Shown piece after piece: positions 26,662-36,502 of a DNA stretch of 64,000 bases. The DNA lies in NCBI RefSeq assembly GCF_001610875.1, contig NZ_CP011272.1, forward strand, positions 6,305,988 to 6,369,987, read 5' to 3'. This DNA comes from Pirellula sp. SH-Sr6A (lineage in GTDB: Bacteria; Planctomycetota; Planctomycetia; Pirellulales; Pirellulaceae). How positions within the stretch are numbered: the stretch's first letter is position 1; each line of letters opens with the position of its first letter. A program made the translations under genes and the position numbers. The notes under the pieces are model-generated. The model worked only from the letters and a program-made list of their open reading frames with translations. It made no database searches and was not told the DNA's origin.

Positions 26662-27312
26662 TTAGGATTGGTGCTTCCGAAACAATTCGATCTCGTAAGG
26701 GCCAAGAAACATCAGCAATAAAGCTTGATCCCCCGCATAGTTTCGGAAAACCTCTTGCAAATATCGGTGCTCTCCCGGCCAAGGATATGCAAATACTAAT
26801 GAAAAGTCATCGCATTGTAAGTCAAGCTCGTCATATGCCGACGGAACTTGATGAAATAACGAGGCATGATTGGCTTGATGGCCCGCCAATCGCTCCGCAC
26901 CGCGTGGCAAGAAATTACCACAGACGATCTGAGCTTTCATGTCCGTTTTGCGAAGGAAGGCTACCGCCTGCTGCACCAAAAATGGCTCTGCCTCGATCCC
27001 GACCGATTCCCAACCGAGATAGGACGCGAGCCCCGTTACCACTCCAAATCCACATCCCCATTCGACGAATGTATTGCCCGTCGCCAACCTTTGCTCGGTC
27101 ACCGCGGACAAGGACCTCCAAACGTCCCGAAAGTCACAAGCGACGTACTGCTCAATAGGCTTCTGATGCCATTGATCCCAATATCGCTGCAACATCGAGT
27201 CGGCCTCTGCAAGCATCGCAGAGACGTCATTCGGAATCTCCCCTTCGCTATCCCAATCCAAATCCAGTCGCTCCAGCCTCCCCGAGTTTCGATTCAATGG
27301 GCCTCGTTTCAT
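26662..27312 (-). CDS. Class I SAM-dependent methyltransferase
   Basis: A 216-aa protein. Motif I is FVEWGCGFGVVTGLASYLGW followed by the acidic residue in VGIEAEP that binds the SAM ribose. The post-motif segment KAQIVCGNFL contains the position-II Cys/Asn and the acidic stretch DLQCDDFSLVFAYPWPGE is motif IV-like, where PWPGE replaces the usual NPPY. The N-terminal ~65 residues are helical. The substrate is unknown; the position directly upstream of truD (6-base gap) would suit an RNA-linked job but this is only an inference from operon context. No membrane segment or signal peptide is visible. Confidence 0.8.
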   Translation of the reverse strand: MKRGPLNRNSGRLERLDLDWDSEGEIPNDVSAMLAEADSMLQRYWDQWHQKPIEQYVACDFRDVWRSLSAVTEQRLATGNTFVEWGCGFGVVTGLASYLGWESVGIEAEPFLVQQAVAFLRKTDMKAQIVCGNFLPRGAERLAGHQANHASLFHQVPSAYDELDLQCDDFSLVFAYPWPGEHRYLQEVFRNYAGDQALLLMFLGPYEIELFRKHQS

Positions 27313-27348
27313 TCTGCCTCCAAGCCGATGTGGGTGGATATGGAACCT

Positions 27349-27870
27349 TTAAGGTGTCGCGGGGGTCGCCCCTTCCGGTAATTCCTGGTGCTCCCCATGC
27401 CCTCGCTTGGCCCCACGTCCTGATTTCACTCCGCGAACAACCAACTTCAACTCCGACGTCCCCTTTTCAGGGACTTGGATACTCAATCCTGACGTAGCAT
27501 AACTGGCATGCACCGGATTGACGACTCCTTCCGTACTCGGCTTGAATCCAGGCACATCCTCGGTCATGACAAACTGTACCACCACACAGCGATGCTCCCC
27601 TACCGCCGCGCCGTCCGATTCCTCAAACGTTCCTAACGCAAACGTGCCGTCCGCTCGAATCGATCCTCGAGCTTGAACTCCCTCCCATTCCGAATGCTTG
27701 GTCTCAATGGTCCCTACCTTGACGGGTGTGCCATCTTCGAAGACGACGATTCCGCTCGCTGGTGCAATCGTAGGACCTCGATCGCAACCCGCGATCCAGC
27801 TCGTAGACCATACGACCATCGCAATGATCCTCCACCTTCCCCTGGAAGACAAATGAGGTTCAATCTGCAT
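27349..27870 (-). CDS. Small lipoprotein with carboxypeptidase-regulatory-like fold
   Basis: A 173-aa lipoprotein from ATG 27870. The lipobox is WIAGCDRG with Cys near residue 28. The mature part is beta-rich: [58 protein letters not shown], a pattern of the carboxypeptidase-regulatory-like or transthyretin-like domains that follow DUF1559 genes in planctomycetes. The C-terminus is basic ([15 protein letters not shown]). Its start lies 11 bases inside the preceding DUF1559 gene, implying translational coupling. The reading frame continues upstream to 28110, but the extra residues there overlap the pseudopilin gene and do not look like a signal peptide. Function unknown. Confidence 0.75.
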   Translation of the reverse strand: MQIEPHLSSRGRWRIIAMVVWSTSWIAGCDRGPTIAPASGIVVFEDGTPVKVGTIETKHSEWEGVQARGSIRADGTFALGTFEESDGAAVGEHRCVVVQFVMTEDVPGFKPSTEGVVNPVHASYATSGLSIQVPEKGTSELKLVVRGVKSGRGAKRGHGEHQELPEGATPATP

Positions 27871-28873
27871 ATTCGTGCGCCTGACCATCTTTGCGATTCG
27901 AAAGCATTCCCAGGGTGTCGGTGTCAATACTGCTGCTAACCGATCGAACACTGCCATCGGCAAAGGAGAAGTTGCAGACGCCGGTGTGCCAGCTTCCCCA
28001 TCGCACCAAGTCGTCCGCCTCGCCCCGCAAGTTTCTGGCAATAGGCATGGTGGGACCTCCAATACGACCCGTATTGAAAACATGATCTCCATTGAAGATG
28101 AACGCATCAAACGGAGCTTGCTTCAGTCGTCCAATCGGTACGTGCATCTCCCCCGCTAGGATCGTGTTGCTTAATCCGTCCGTAACCATGGCCTGCGTGA
28201 CCCGATCCTCAAAAGTCCTAGGCATCCCATCGGAACAACGCGCTCGGGCGGAGATGATAATCCCCGTCCCATTCCCGCCGTAAAGAAAATCCGTGGGCAA
28301 ACCGCTGTTGCCTGGAGAAAGATCCCCGTGGTTCCCTCCATAATCTCCGACCGCTCCGGATAAATTCGTATCGGTACTACCTATGGGAATCCAACACCCA
28401 CAGGGAATGCGAATCCATTGAGTTCCTCCCCCTACAATCAATCCGTTTCCCGTTGCATCGCCCGCGGTTCTCCGCGATGGACAACAGAATGTCGGTAACG
28501 TCGTGACCCGTATCTTTTCGGGATGGTCAGCATAGGGAATCGCGTAATCCCACTCACTTTCCAAATTGCCCGCCTCCAGGTAAGGCATGATCCGAACTAA
28601 CCAAGTCGTCTCCTTTCCGCCACAGCTAAACGCCGGCGAGTCCCCGGGCCGGGGCTGATATCGAGCGGGAGGGTACGATTTGCGGGTGTCGTGAAACATC
28701 TCAACCCCCAAGACAATCTGATGCAGATTGTTCTTGCAATGCATGGCCCTCGCTGCTTCGCGCGCGGCCTGAACTGCAGGCAAAAGCAATCCGACCAACA
28801 ATCCAATGACTGCGATCACCACGAGAAGCTCTACGAGCGTGAAGCCAAACCTGTCCGTCTTAGAAGTGTTCAT
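27860..28873 (-). CDS. DUF1559 pseudopilin-like protein (H-X9-DG)
   Basis: A 337-aa protein starting at ATG 28873. It begins with a type IV pilin-like signal, [36 protein letters not shown], with Gly before the cleavage point and Glu at position 5. The C-terminal DUF1559 domain has the planctomycete hallmark H-X9-DG at [15 protein letters not shown], and typical internal segments CPSRR, GDYGGN and [14 protein letters not shown]. These proteins are numerous in Planctomycetes and are thought to be exported by a type II/IV-pilin-like route; their roles are unknown. It overlaps the following lipoprotein gene by 11 bases, so the two probably act together. No pilin peptidase or ATPase lies in the window. 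Confidence 0.93.
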   Translation of the reverse strand: MNTSKTDRFGFTLVELLVVIAVIGLLVGLLLPAVQAAREAARAMHCKNNLHQIVLGVEMFHDTRKSYPPARYQPRPGDSPAFSCGGKETTWLVRIMPYLEAGNLESEWDYAIPYADHPEKIRVTTLPTFCCPSRRTAGDATGNGLIVGGGTQWIRIPCGCWIPIGSTDTNLSGAVGDYGGNHGDLSPGNSGLPTDFLYGGNGTGIIISARARCSDGMPRTFEDRVTQAMVTDGLSNTILAGEMHVPIGRLKQAPFDAFIFNGDHVFNTGRIGGPTMPIARNLRGEADDLVRWGSWHTGVCNFSFADGSVRSVSSSIDTDTLGMLSNRKDGQAHEYAD

Positions 28874-29018
28874 GGACTATACGAACGAAGATCTCGAGCA
28901 ATGGGGCGGTATCAAGAGAGGACCCTCCACTATAGTTCGATTTCAATGGGCCTTCAAAGGAATCCGTCCTTGCAGTGGCGGAAATTTGTCGTACTTAGAT
29001 CGCGTTTTCGGTGTTGCG

Positions 29019-31148
29019 TTATGGAGAATTCCCCTGCCGGTACACCTCGAAACCATGCTCGGAAGCGACCCGCCGAAAACCCCACTTCACCAGTTCTTCA
29101 CGCAGTCGAGCGGTCTCTTCTCGCGTCTGCTGAAACTCTTCGTTTCTATCCAGAAAAACCAAGTCATACGCCAACACGGGATCCCGCAAGTCGGAAAAGT
29201 GCTCCGCCAAGTCCTTTCGACGCTGCCAGAATTGCCCCACCGTTTCCAAATCCCGGCACCCTACAAAGTGCATGGCGACCCTCCCTGTAGCCAATACCCG
29301 AAGCTCCCCGGATGCTCGCAAGGATTCGATCTGCGCCAGAGCCCATTCCGAATCTTCCCCACCTCGTTGCCTCAAGCTTGCATCCTCTTGACCATATGTC
29401 CGTGCTTGCACGTCCAACAAAGTCTGCTGACTCCATGGCAACTGACCGAAATAAAACGAGAGAACCATCGCCGATACGGTTGCACCTGTCGCCCACCCCG
29501 TCGCCTCTCCGGTCGCTCGAGAATCGGGGGCACCTGCGATCGATCCGAAATAAAGTAGGGGCAGCATACAGGCTGTGTATTGGAAAGCAATCGACTGCGC
29601 GGGCTGATGCTCCCATACGAGCAACACGAGAAACGGTGGCGCCATCGCCAACCACGTCCACGGAGCTCGCCATCCATTTCCGATCAAGCCGGGTAGCAAC
29701 CAAATAGCGAGGAACGGCAAATTGCGAGGGCGTCCCAACAACCCAAAAAACTCGGACGGCTTCCATAACGGAGATAACAAAATCTCAAACGTCGTACCAC
29801 CCAATCGCGCGAAGCGTGCCGATTGAAACGGAGCAAGACCGCTCCAACGATAAACCCCTAAGAAGCAGACGACGGTCACAAGCCAAACGCATCCCCACTG
29901 CCAAGCACGAATCTGATCGACATCTTTCTGCCGATCAAACAAAGAGGCCCGCCCCCAAAGAGCTCGCAGTCCCATCGCAGCAGCAAAACATCCGACAACC
30001 ACGATCACCCCTTCTTCAAAGCTGCACGCGACGATCGCACATAAGATCGCCCCCATCCGTGAAAAGGAAGATTTGGCCGATGGCTGCAAAAGGAGCAGCA
30101 TCGATCCCAACAAAAAGGGAATCGCGAATACGATTGGATGCCAACTGTACGTGTAGGCCAAATTCATTTGCCCTACGCTTGGATGCAGCATCCAAGCGAC
30201 GCTCCAAATCGCGCTTACTCCTCGAGTCCCTCCTATCCGCCTCGCCATGCCATAAATCAACCATCCAGAAACGGCGAATGCCAACGGTTGTGCGACGAAA
30301 AAGATGCGGATATCGGGAACGATCCACCAAACAGGAACAAAGAGCAATAACCCTGGATTGAAATGGTCCCAGAATGGAGGCAACACAGGCGACTCTAACA
30401 AAAACCCGCGGCCCTCGGCCGTATTGGCCACTCGCTGCGCAAAGTGACCACCGTCATTGAAGCCCAACAGAAAAGATTGATACGCCGCTTCCGATTGCCA
30501 GCTCCACCACAAACAAAGCGCCATGGGAAACCCAAGGGCTGCGTACCTCCATGCGCGATGATTCCAACCCGTTCCGCCAGCAGGCGCCTCGGATGCCTGA
30601 CTCCGAACTGGGTGTCCTTCGCCGAGGAGAATACACCAAGCCAATCCGGTCCATCCACTGAACCAAATGGGCTCCCAGATCGTCGCAGGAAAAACCTCCG
30701 GTGCAATACTTCGTAATATGGACAAAAACGAGGGAGTGCTCGCAAGCAATAGAATCCGATCCGACCGAGTGAACGATTGTTGACTCTCTCTCGTACCTCT
30801 CCCCACTCGATCCGCCAAGACGTAGTAGCCAACCGCCAGGAGTACGCTTCCGGCCAAACCAAGGACTGATGCGCCAAACGGTTCGAGAAGCGATGGAAGT
30901 GTCGCAATTGTGCTGTAGGAATAGACGAGATGAATACGCCCCATCTGACTGGCTGCAGTCCACAACCATAACGCGACAATCGCAAACCGAATGGCTGCGA
31001 ACCGGGGCTTGCGAGGACGAGAAAATCCTCCACTGTTCTCTGGGGGAGTTATAGAACGGTGAGGTTGCGATGTCCCAGTTTGTTTCTTAGGCACGAGCGA
31101 TTCATCCATCAAGAGTTCACCATCAATCGGCTCTATCCTACACTCCAT
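29019..31148 (-). CDS. DUF2079 polytopic membrane protein
   Basis: A 709-aa protein with a Ser/Pro/Arg-rich N-terminal ~45 residues and about 12 hydrophobic segments. The DUF2079 signature follows: FNDGGHFAQRVANTAEGRGFLLESPVLPPFWDHFNPGLLLFVPVWWIVPDI, including the typical loop after the second helix and the HFxPGLLLxxPxW motif. LAYTYSWHPIVFAIPFLL and CSFEEGVIVVVG lie later. The last ~130 residues are soluble (ASLRQRGGEDSEWALAQIESLRASGELRVLATGRV). DUF2079 proteins are predicted GT-C-type glycosyltransferases; that function is inferred. It stands alone, and array 1 begins just 56 bases upstream of its start. Confidence 0.85.
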   Translation of the reverse strand: MECRIEPIDGELLMDESLVPKKQTGTSQPHRSITPPENSGGFSRPRKPRFAAIRFAIVALWLWTAASQMGRIHLVYSYSTIATLPSLLEPFGASVLGLAGSVLLAVGYYVLADRVGRGTRESQQSFTRSDRILLLASTPSFLSILRSIAPEVFPATIWEPIWFSGWTGLAWCILLGEGHPVRSQASEAPAGGTGWNHRAWRYAALGFPMALCLWWSWQSEAAYQSFLLGFNDGGHFAQRVANTAEGRGFLLESPVLPPFWDHFNPGLLLFVPVWWIVPDIRIFFVAQPLAFAVSGWLIYGMARRIGGTRGVSAIWSVAWMLHPSVGQMNLAYTYSWHPIVFAIPFLLGSMLLLLQPSAKSSFSRMGAILCAIVACSFEEGVIVVVGCFAAAMGLRALWGRASLFDRQKDVDQIRAWQWGCVWLVTVVCFLGVYRWSGLAPFQSARFARLGGTTFEILLSPLWKPSEFFGLLGRPRNLPFLAIWLLPGLIGNGWRAPWTWLAMAPPFLVLLVWEHQPAQSIAFQYTACMLPLLYFGSIAGAPDSRATGEATGWATGATVSAMVLSFYFGQLPWSQQTLLDVQARTYGQEDASLRQRGGEDSEWALAQIESLRASGELRVLATGRVAMHFVGCRDLETVGQFWQRRKDLAEHFSDLRDPVLAYDLVFLDRNEEFQQTREETARLREELVKWGFRRVASEHGFEVYRQGNSP

Positions 31149-31203
31149 AATCGCGATCGAGAATGGTTATGATTCAAGGTGACCGATAAGGATTCCGGTC
31201 CTC

Positions 31204-32057
31204 GACTGGAGGAAGTTGCGCGCCACGGCGCCACGGCGCAAAGGCGGTAAGAGTGGGGTGTGGGAGGGAGGTAGGGGATGGAATTGATCAATATTCATTT
31301 GGGACTGCCATCGGATCAATTGGCGAAGCCCCTCATTCTCCATCATACCCCACTGTTTTCTCTTATTGCCTTCCCTTTGCGATCGTAGCGCCTTGGCGAG
31401 AAACTTCTTGTTTTAAGACTGGAGGAAGTTGCGCGCCACGGCGCAAAGGCGCAAAGGCGGTAAGAGTGAGAGGTAGGGATGGAATCGATAAATGTTCGTT
31501 TGGGACTGCCATCGGATCACTTTGCGAAGCCCCTCAATCTCCATCATCCTCCACTGTTTTCTCTTATTGCCTTCCCTTTGCGATCGTAGCGCCTTGGCGA
31601 GAAACTTCTTGGATTGAGACTGGGAGGAAGTTGCGCGCCACGGCGCAAAGGCGCAAAGGCGGTAAGAGTGGGATGTAGGGATGGAATCGATCAATGTTCG
31701 TTTGGGACTGCCATCGGATCGCTTGGCGAAGCCCCTGACTCTCCATCATCCCCCACTGTTTTCTCTTATTGCCTTCCCTTTGCGATCGTAGCGCCTTGGC
31801 GAGAAACTTCTTGCTTTGAGACTGGAGGAAGTTGCGCGCCACGGCGCAAAGGCGGTAAGAGTGAGAGGTAGGGATGGAATCGATCAATGTTCGTTTGGGA
31901 CTGCCATCGGATCAATTGGCGAAGCCCCTCATTCTCCATCATACCCCACTGTTTTCTCTTATTGCCTTCCCTTTGCGATCGTTGCGCCTTGGCGAGAAAC
32001 TCCTTGGTTTGAGTCTGGGAGGAAGTTGCGCGCCACGGCGCAAAGGCGGTAAGAGTG
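31204..32057. repeat. Tandem repeat array 1 (about 200-bp unit, 4 full copies and a partial)
   Basis: Units begin with GA(C)TGG(G)AGGAAGTTGCGCGCC at 31204, 31417, 31618, 31820 and 32013; spacings are 213, 201, 202 and 193. Each carries, in order, a GGAAGTTGCGCGCCACGGCGC arm, GGTAAGAGTGGG, TTTGGGACTGCCATCGGATC, GCGAAGCCCCT, CATCATNCCCCACTGTTTTC, TCTTATTGCCTTCCCTTTGCG, then GTAGCGCCTTGGCGAGAAACTTCTT. The last unit stops within GCGGTAAGAGTGGG. The GCGCCTTGGCG at the end of one unit can pair with the GCGCC(A/C)ACGGCGC at the start of the next, leaving about 45 bases in the loop. The array sits between the DUF2079 start and the 3' end of the FAD oxidoreductase gene. It codes for nothing convincing. 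Confidence 0.85.
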
Positions 32058-32121
32058 GGGAGGAGAGTGAGCAAACTGCGCCGAGCCATTGTGAATCGGC
32101 AGTTAGGCAAGTAAGCATGCA

Positions 32122-34194
32122 TTAGTTGACCGGAATCAATTGCAATGCGTCGAGGATGACAAATCCCGTGGTGCCCCTACAGCGAATCGATATCGTAGTT
32201 TCCTTATCGTTCATCAATTGAACCTTCCCCAACGGTGCGAAAGACTGTCCCGCGGGAAGTGGACGAGTTTGATCAACCTCGAATTCGATTCGACTGGTGC
32301 CATTCTCGACTGTCACGTGCACATTGCGAGCTCGGGTTGGGTGGGGGGAATATGCCATCAACAACTGATATTCACCGGATCTCGGAACACGACATTGGAA
32401 GCTCGCAGTCGATGCATTCTCATCCTCTGCTGCAGAGTCCACGCTGCCACTGAAAATGTATCCCTTTTGTACATAGGGTTTGAAATTCGTTGAGTGTGAC
32501 CAATCGCCAGTAAGTGTCGCCTGCGAATCATCGAGCACGATTCCCAAAAGATCGCTTGCAGCGATGGAGTTTCCTTTAGGTACTGTGTCAGAGTCTTTAG
32601 GCAAGGAAAGAACTTGCTTCTGAGCCAGCAGTCGCTCCCGTAGTTTCGCATAGTCTAAGTCCTGCACTATCGATTCCTGCTTGGCCGCTAACGCGGCCGC
32701 CACGCCAGCCCCTTGTCCGATGACCATCCAAGTGCCTTCAATTCGCAAGGAAGACATGCCGACATGCGTGCACGACAACGCGACCGGAACCAGCAGATTG
32801 CTGCATTGCTCCGGCTTTGGCAAGATCGAGCGGTAAGGAACGTGGTAGGCGTACCCCTGTCCAGGAACCCGCCTAACAGGAAAGATCGTCCCTTCATTGA
32901 CAACACCTCCCCCCTCAAGTGCTAAACGCTGGCAATCGTGGGAGTCGATCGGGAACGAAGAAACCGCGATGGGATCTTCCTTCTCAGGAGAATCCAGGAT
33001 GTCTTTCTGACTAATGACGTAGAGCCCCTTCATGCGCCGAGATTCTCGAACATAGAGTGCGGGGGGAAAATGGCCATACTCAGCAAACTCATCTCGGCAG
33101 AAGCCAAGCCCTACGAATCGGTTTCGGATCGACGATGGTACCGAAGGATCCTGGGTTAGAAAGTGGATGAACTCTAGCGTGAACTGCTTGTGTTCTTCCC
33201 AGATCTTTCTTCGGCCGGCTTCATCCGCCGAATGCCAGTCGTCCCCCCCACCGATCAACCCGATTGAAAACTGCCCACCGATCGAGTTATTGCCGTCAAG
33301 CTTCTCGCCCGGTAACGCGTACAAATCAAAGCCCAGGCGTTTTTCTCCCGCCTGGATCGCGCGGCGCACAATCTCGAATCGCGCCGGATCGTAATGCGCG
33401 GGCTTGGGAATGGGAACAAAGTTGTCTCGATTCTTGGTAAGGCACAATCGAAAACTGTACGTCATCACATGGCTGTCCCCCAACGATTCTTCTGCCGTAT
33501 TCTTGGTCGTGATCAAAGGCAAAAGCTTTCCGTCCTTGTCGAAGCCATCGATCTCCATGCGCTTCTTCGGATATTGTTTGCCGGCGAAGGATTCACAGTA
33601 TGCGTCGCGGTCCTCGCGACCGATGGTCCAGTCGACTCCGGCGGCTGCCATCAAGTCACCTTCGTAAGTGCCGTCGACAAACACTTTGGCCGTGAACGTC
33701 CCGTCCTTGGTTTCCAAAGCAGTGATTTGCGATCCAAGTTTCGTAACTCTCTTGAGATATCGTTTCGTCAGGACCTTTACACCCGCCTCATCCAGCATCT
33801 GCAAGGTGACTCGCTTTGCAACATGCGGTTCGAAGGTCCAAAGCGATTGATCCTTTAAGGCAGGATTGTAAGGTGCCTTGAGTCCACGATCGGTGTAGTC
33901 TTTGACGATGCGAGTGTGCCACTCGTCGAAAAGACCCATTAACGTACTGCGCACCATTTGGTTGGAATCGCAGTGGCTTAAGCCTCCGGTGCTCATCGCA
34001 CCCACATGATCGGTCGGTTCGAGCAAGATGACCGATGCTCCTTCGCGCGCGGCAGCAATCGCGGCGCAAACCCCACCCGGCGTCGCACCATATACGATGA
34101 CATCTGCGTTGTTATCTGCCTTACCAGTGGGACTGAGGATCGCGAACCACACCATTGCCAGTAGGCAGCTCAAACACTTCAACGGTAACTGCAT
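32122..34194 (-). CDS. Exported FAD-dependent oxidoreductase with C-terminal golvesin-like domain
   Basis: A 690-aa protein from ATG 34194, where a signal peptide begins (QLPLKCLSCLLAMVWFAIL); the open frame reaches 34377. Mature residues start with the FAD fold: ADVIVYGATPGGVCAAIAAAREGASVILLEP, a GxGxxG-type site (GATPGG) with the ribose Glu. GAMSTGGLSHCD and FVDGTYEGDLMAAAGVDW are typical of the FAD_oxidored family of secreted planctomycete enzymes. The C-terminal ~115 residues (NFKPYVQKGYIFSGSV ... VILDALQLIPVN) resemble the golvesin-type beta-sandwich, likely a binding module. The substrate is unknown. Array 1 abuts its 3' end. Confidence 0.85.
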   Translation of the reverse strand: MQLPLKCLSCLLAMVWFAILSPTGKADNNADVIVYGATPGGVCAAIAAAREGASVILLEPTDHVGAMSTGGLSHCDSNQMVRSTLMGLFDEWHTRIVKDYTDRGLKAPYNPALKDQSLWTFEPHVAKRVTLQMLDEAGVKVLTKRYLKRVTKLGSQITALETKDGTFTAKVFVDGTYEGDLMAAAGVDWTIGREDRDAYCESFAGKQYPKKRMEIDGFDKDGKLLPLITTKNTAEESLGDSHVMTYSFRLCLTKNRDNFVPIPKPAHYDPARFEIVRRAIQAGEKRLGFDLYALPGEKLDGNNSIGGQFSIGLIGGGDDWHSADEAGRRKIWEEHKQFTLEFIHFLTQDPSVPSSIRNRFVGLGFCRDEFAEYGHFPPALYVRESRRMKGLYVISQKDILDSPEKEDPIAVSSFPIDSHDCQRLALEGGGVVNEGTIFPVRRVPGQGYAYHVPYRSILPKPEQCSNLLVPVALSCTHVGMSSLRIEGTWMVIGQGAGVAAALAAKQESIVQDLDYAKLRERLLAQKQVLSLPKDSDTVPKGNSIAASDLLGIVLDDSQATLTGDWSHSTNFKPYVQKGYIFSGSVDSAAEDENASTASFQCRVPRSGEYQLLMAYSPHPTRARNVHVTVENGTSRIEFEVDQTRPLPAGQSFAPLGKVQLMNDKETTISIRCRGTTGFVILDALQLIPVN

Positions 34195-34377
34195 GGTTTC
34201 TGAAGCCCTTTCGCCGTTTACATCCACGACCAGCCCTGACCGTCGATCGAATATATGCATCGTAAAAAGGTGAATTGTAACCTCAAGCGAAACGGGATTG
34301 TCGGCGAGCTGTTTCATTTGAACCCCGGTGGATGGTCGATAATGGCTTTTGTATAAGAATGGTGGCCTTTGAGCCAA

Positions 34378-34968
34378 TCACTCCAAGAAAGTTACAATCT
34401 CGAGCGGCGAAGAATTGCTGGGCAAAGCAGTTATTTGCGAATACATCGGTTCAGGCGATGGTTCTCTTTCGATTGCCCTCGCTAACGCCAAGATAAAACT
34501 CGAGATCGCAAGAATCCCTGGGATGGCAGAGTAACCTGCCGGAGGATAGTAAAGGACCATCTCGGAGGGATCACTACCATATTGAGCGATTTGTGCATTC
34601 CAGAGTGACGACGTGATGGCATAGCCTGCAGCTGCAGTTACCGTGAACAACAAGGCGGCAAAGAAGCGATGTCCTGCAACGATGAAGGCTGATGCAAGAC
34701 CGACCGATGTTGTGAGGAGAGTACAGATCGGAAGCGAGATGAAAACTGCCTGCTGCCCATAAGAGAGAAATGGTTGCGTCACAATTCCGTAGGTATTCAG
34801 TGCGAAAGCAAGAACTAGGTAGCCGATAAATCCTACAATTCCGAAAATCAAAGGGAGCACGATAAACGCAACAGGGCTGATCCGATCGTACTCTGCAAGG
34901 TGCTCTTGCGCTACCGACCCTGTCGTCACATATTCTCTAGGAGGCGAGTATGGATTCGCAGATCGCAT
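34378..34968 (-). CDS. Four-TM membrane protein of unknown function
   Basis: A 196-aa protein from ATG 34968. The N-terminal ~30 residues are polar (NPYSPPREYVTTG, a motif often seen at the start of planctomycete small membrane proteins). Four or five hydrophobic segments follow: ISPVAFIVLPLIFGIVGFIGYLVL, AVFISLPICTLLTTSVGLASAFIVA, FFAALLFTVTAAAGYAITS and AIPGILAISSFILAL. The C-terminus is polar. No catalytic motif or named family is recognised. The gene stands between the FAD oxidoreductase and a single-TM protein, all leftward; gaps of 183 and 57 bases allow, but do not prove, one transcript. Confidence 0.65.
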   Translation of the reverse strand: MRSANPYSPPREYVTTGSVAQEHLAEYDRISPVAFIVLPLIFGIVGFIGYLVLAFALNTYGIVTQPFLSYGQQAVFISLPICTLLTTSVGLASAFIVAGHRFFAALLFTVTAAAGYAITSSLWNAQIAQYGSDPSEMVLYYPPAGYSAIPGILAISSFILALARAIEREPSPEPMYSQITALPSNSSPLEIVTFLE

Positions 34969-35025
34969 TGAGTTCCTCTGGGAAACTTGACCGGAGTTTC
35001 AGCGGTGAGATTTCGATCCGTTGAC

Positions 35026-35505
35026 CTAGGGAAGACATGATCGAAACCGCTTGATCGAATTCTCGTTCGTTACATAAATCCGACCTTGCAAATACAAATA
35101 TATCAGCGGATTGGGGTTGTGGGTCGCGCCAGCCACGCGTCCGTACCGCGATGCGACAACGCAGATGGGAGGACTCTCATTGGACCACTCTCCTGCCGTA
35201 TCGATCTTGTCTGGTTCGAAATCAAATCGGATTCGCACCTGTGTTTGAAGATCGTTGACGTTGAATGCTCGCGGAAATGTCGCTTGCTGTGCATCCGCAT
35301 AGCGAATCAGGTCGTCCCAGTCCTTTGGCCACGATCCACAATCATCCAAGTAAAAAACGAGCAGATCCCCAGCATCCTGAACGCGATAGCCGTTCGAAGC
35401 CATATTCTCGACTCTCCCGAGGAACTCCATGCCTGCTATTATCAAAAGGGCAATGGCGGCCACTACGAATAACAACATGCGCACGGAGAGTTGGTATCGG
35501 GCCAT
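35026..35505 (-). CDS. Single-TM exported protein of unknown function
   Basis: A 159-aa protein from ATG 35505. One N-terminal transmembrane segment (MLLFVVAAIALLIIAGMEF, about residues 10-28) anchors an extracytoplasmic domain of ~130 residues containing DAGDLLVFYLDDCGSWPKDWDDLIRYAD, two Cys and a beta-rich end (IYLYLQGRIYV). The sequence after the anchor resembles the ordinary region downstream of pilin-like starts in planctomycetes, but the residue before the hydrophobic segment is Arg, not Gly, so it is not a pseudopilin. Function unknown. It lies 57 bases upstream of the four-TM protein. Confidence 0.6.
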   Translation of the reverse strand: MARYQLSVRMLLFVVAAIALLIIAGMEFLGRVENMASNGYRVQDAGDLLVFYLDDCGSWPKDWDDLIRYADAQQATFPRAFNVNDLQTQVRIRFDFEPDKIDTAGEWSNESPPICVVASRYGRVAGATHNPNPLIYLYLQGRIYVTNENSIKRFRSCLP

Positions 35506-35661
35506 TTGGAGCGTTTGTCCCTGTGAAGCTGAAAACGCGGATGTTGCGTCTGCTTCAGCGCGATGGATGTTCGAACCTCTGAATCCTGTTTATTTTCCAA
35601 CTGATCTTACGGTCTTTCCAATGGAGGCATTGGAAGACGAATGGATACGGCCACACTTACT

Positions 35662-36351
35662 CTATCCAATCAGCGGTTTTGTCGCTACGACCATATAGCG
35701 CTTCGTTCGCGTGGATGGCAGTGCATTCGTGGCCTCCATAAATCCCACGTGTTCAATTTGAAATCCGCACTGTTCAAGCAGATAGGGGACAGCCGCTATC
35801 GTTCTGCAAGCCGATAGAGGTAGCGAATCGACCATTCCATCCCATCTGCCAGTCCAAGCATCTCGATCGAAAAGGCCATCCATCACAACAACTTTCCCGC
35901 CTGGTCGAAGCCACCACTGCCAGCTGCGGAAAGCGGCCAAGGGATCGAAAAGGCAATTCGTAAGAAGACGCGAAACAATCAAATCGAACGATTCTGGGTC
36001 GAAATGCGACTTGTCATCCTCATGATCACAGAACCCCTGAACGGTGGTAACGTCGCACAATTCAGGTTTAGACTTCAGCAATCGTGCCATCGGAACGCAG
36101 GGTTCCAGTGCCGTGATACGCAGTTCAGGAATCCGAACCAACGCAAGACACATGCCGCCCGTTCCACTTCCTGCATCGAGCACCTTCATGTTTTTGGAAA
36201 ATGTCACCAAGGCTTTAAGGTCAGCGACACAAGCGTTGTGATCCGTGTCCGTCATGCTCGCGATCCACGAATCGTACTTGGCCGCCTCCGTGTCGTCGTA
36301 TGTCGCCAGATAACGATTTCGAGATTCTTCCTGTGTACAACGGTAGTTCAA
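35662..36351 (-). CDS. Class I SAM-dependent methyltransferase
   Basis: A 229-aa protein with a TTG start at 36351 (no ATG lies in frame upstream or until residue 33). Motif I is MKVLDAGSGTGGMCLALVRIPE with the acidic residue of motif II in ITALEPCVPM. VTTVQGFCDHED matches motif III, FDLIVSRLLTNCLFDPLAAF motif IV and WWLRPGGKVVVMDGLF motif V, so it is a complete Methyltransf_11-like domain. The C-terminal ~60 residues, with QCGFQIEHVGFMEATNALPS, are the substrate region. The substrate is unknown. Repeat array 2 begins 151 bases upstream of its start, so any promoter lies between or inside the array. Confidence 0.8.
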   Translation of the reverse strand: MNYRCTQEESRNRYLATYDDTEAAKYDSWIASMTDTDHNACVADLKALVTFSKNMKVLDAGSGTGGMCLALVRIPELRITALEPCVPMARLLKSKPELCDVTTVQGFCDHEDDKSHFDPESFDLIVSRLLTNCLFDPLAAFRSWQWWLRPGGKVVVMDGLFDRDAWTGRWDGMVDSLPLSACRTIAAVPYLLEQCGFQIEHVGFMEATNALPSTRTKRYMVVATKPLIG

Positions 36352-36502
36352 CGTTGCATTCCTATCGGTTGACGATCGGGTTTGTTCGGCACCAGTATCA
36401 ATTCCTAGAGGAAGAGCCTACGCGCGGAAAGGAAAGGATCATTTGCAATGACCAATATACCCGCTCATGGCTTCCGAGGTAAAAGCACTCCACAGCGTTC
36501 GG

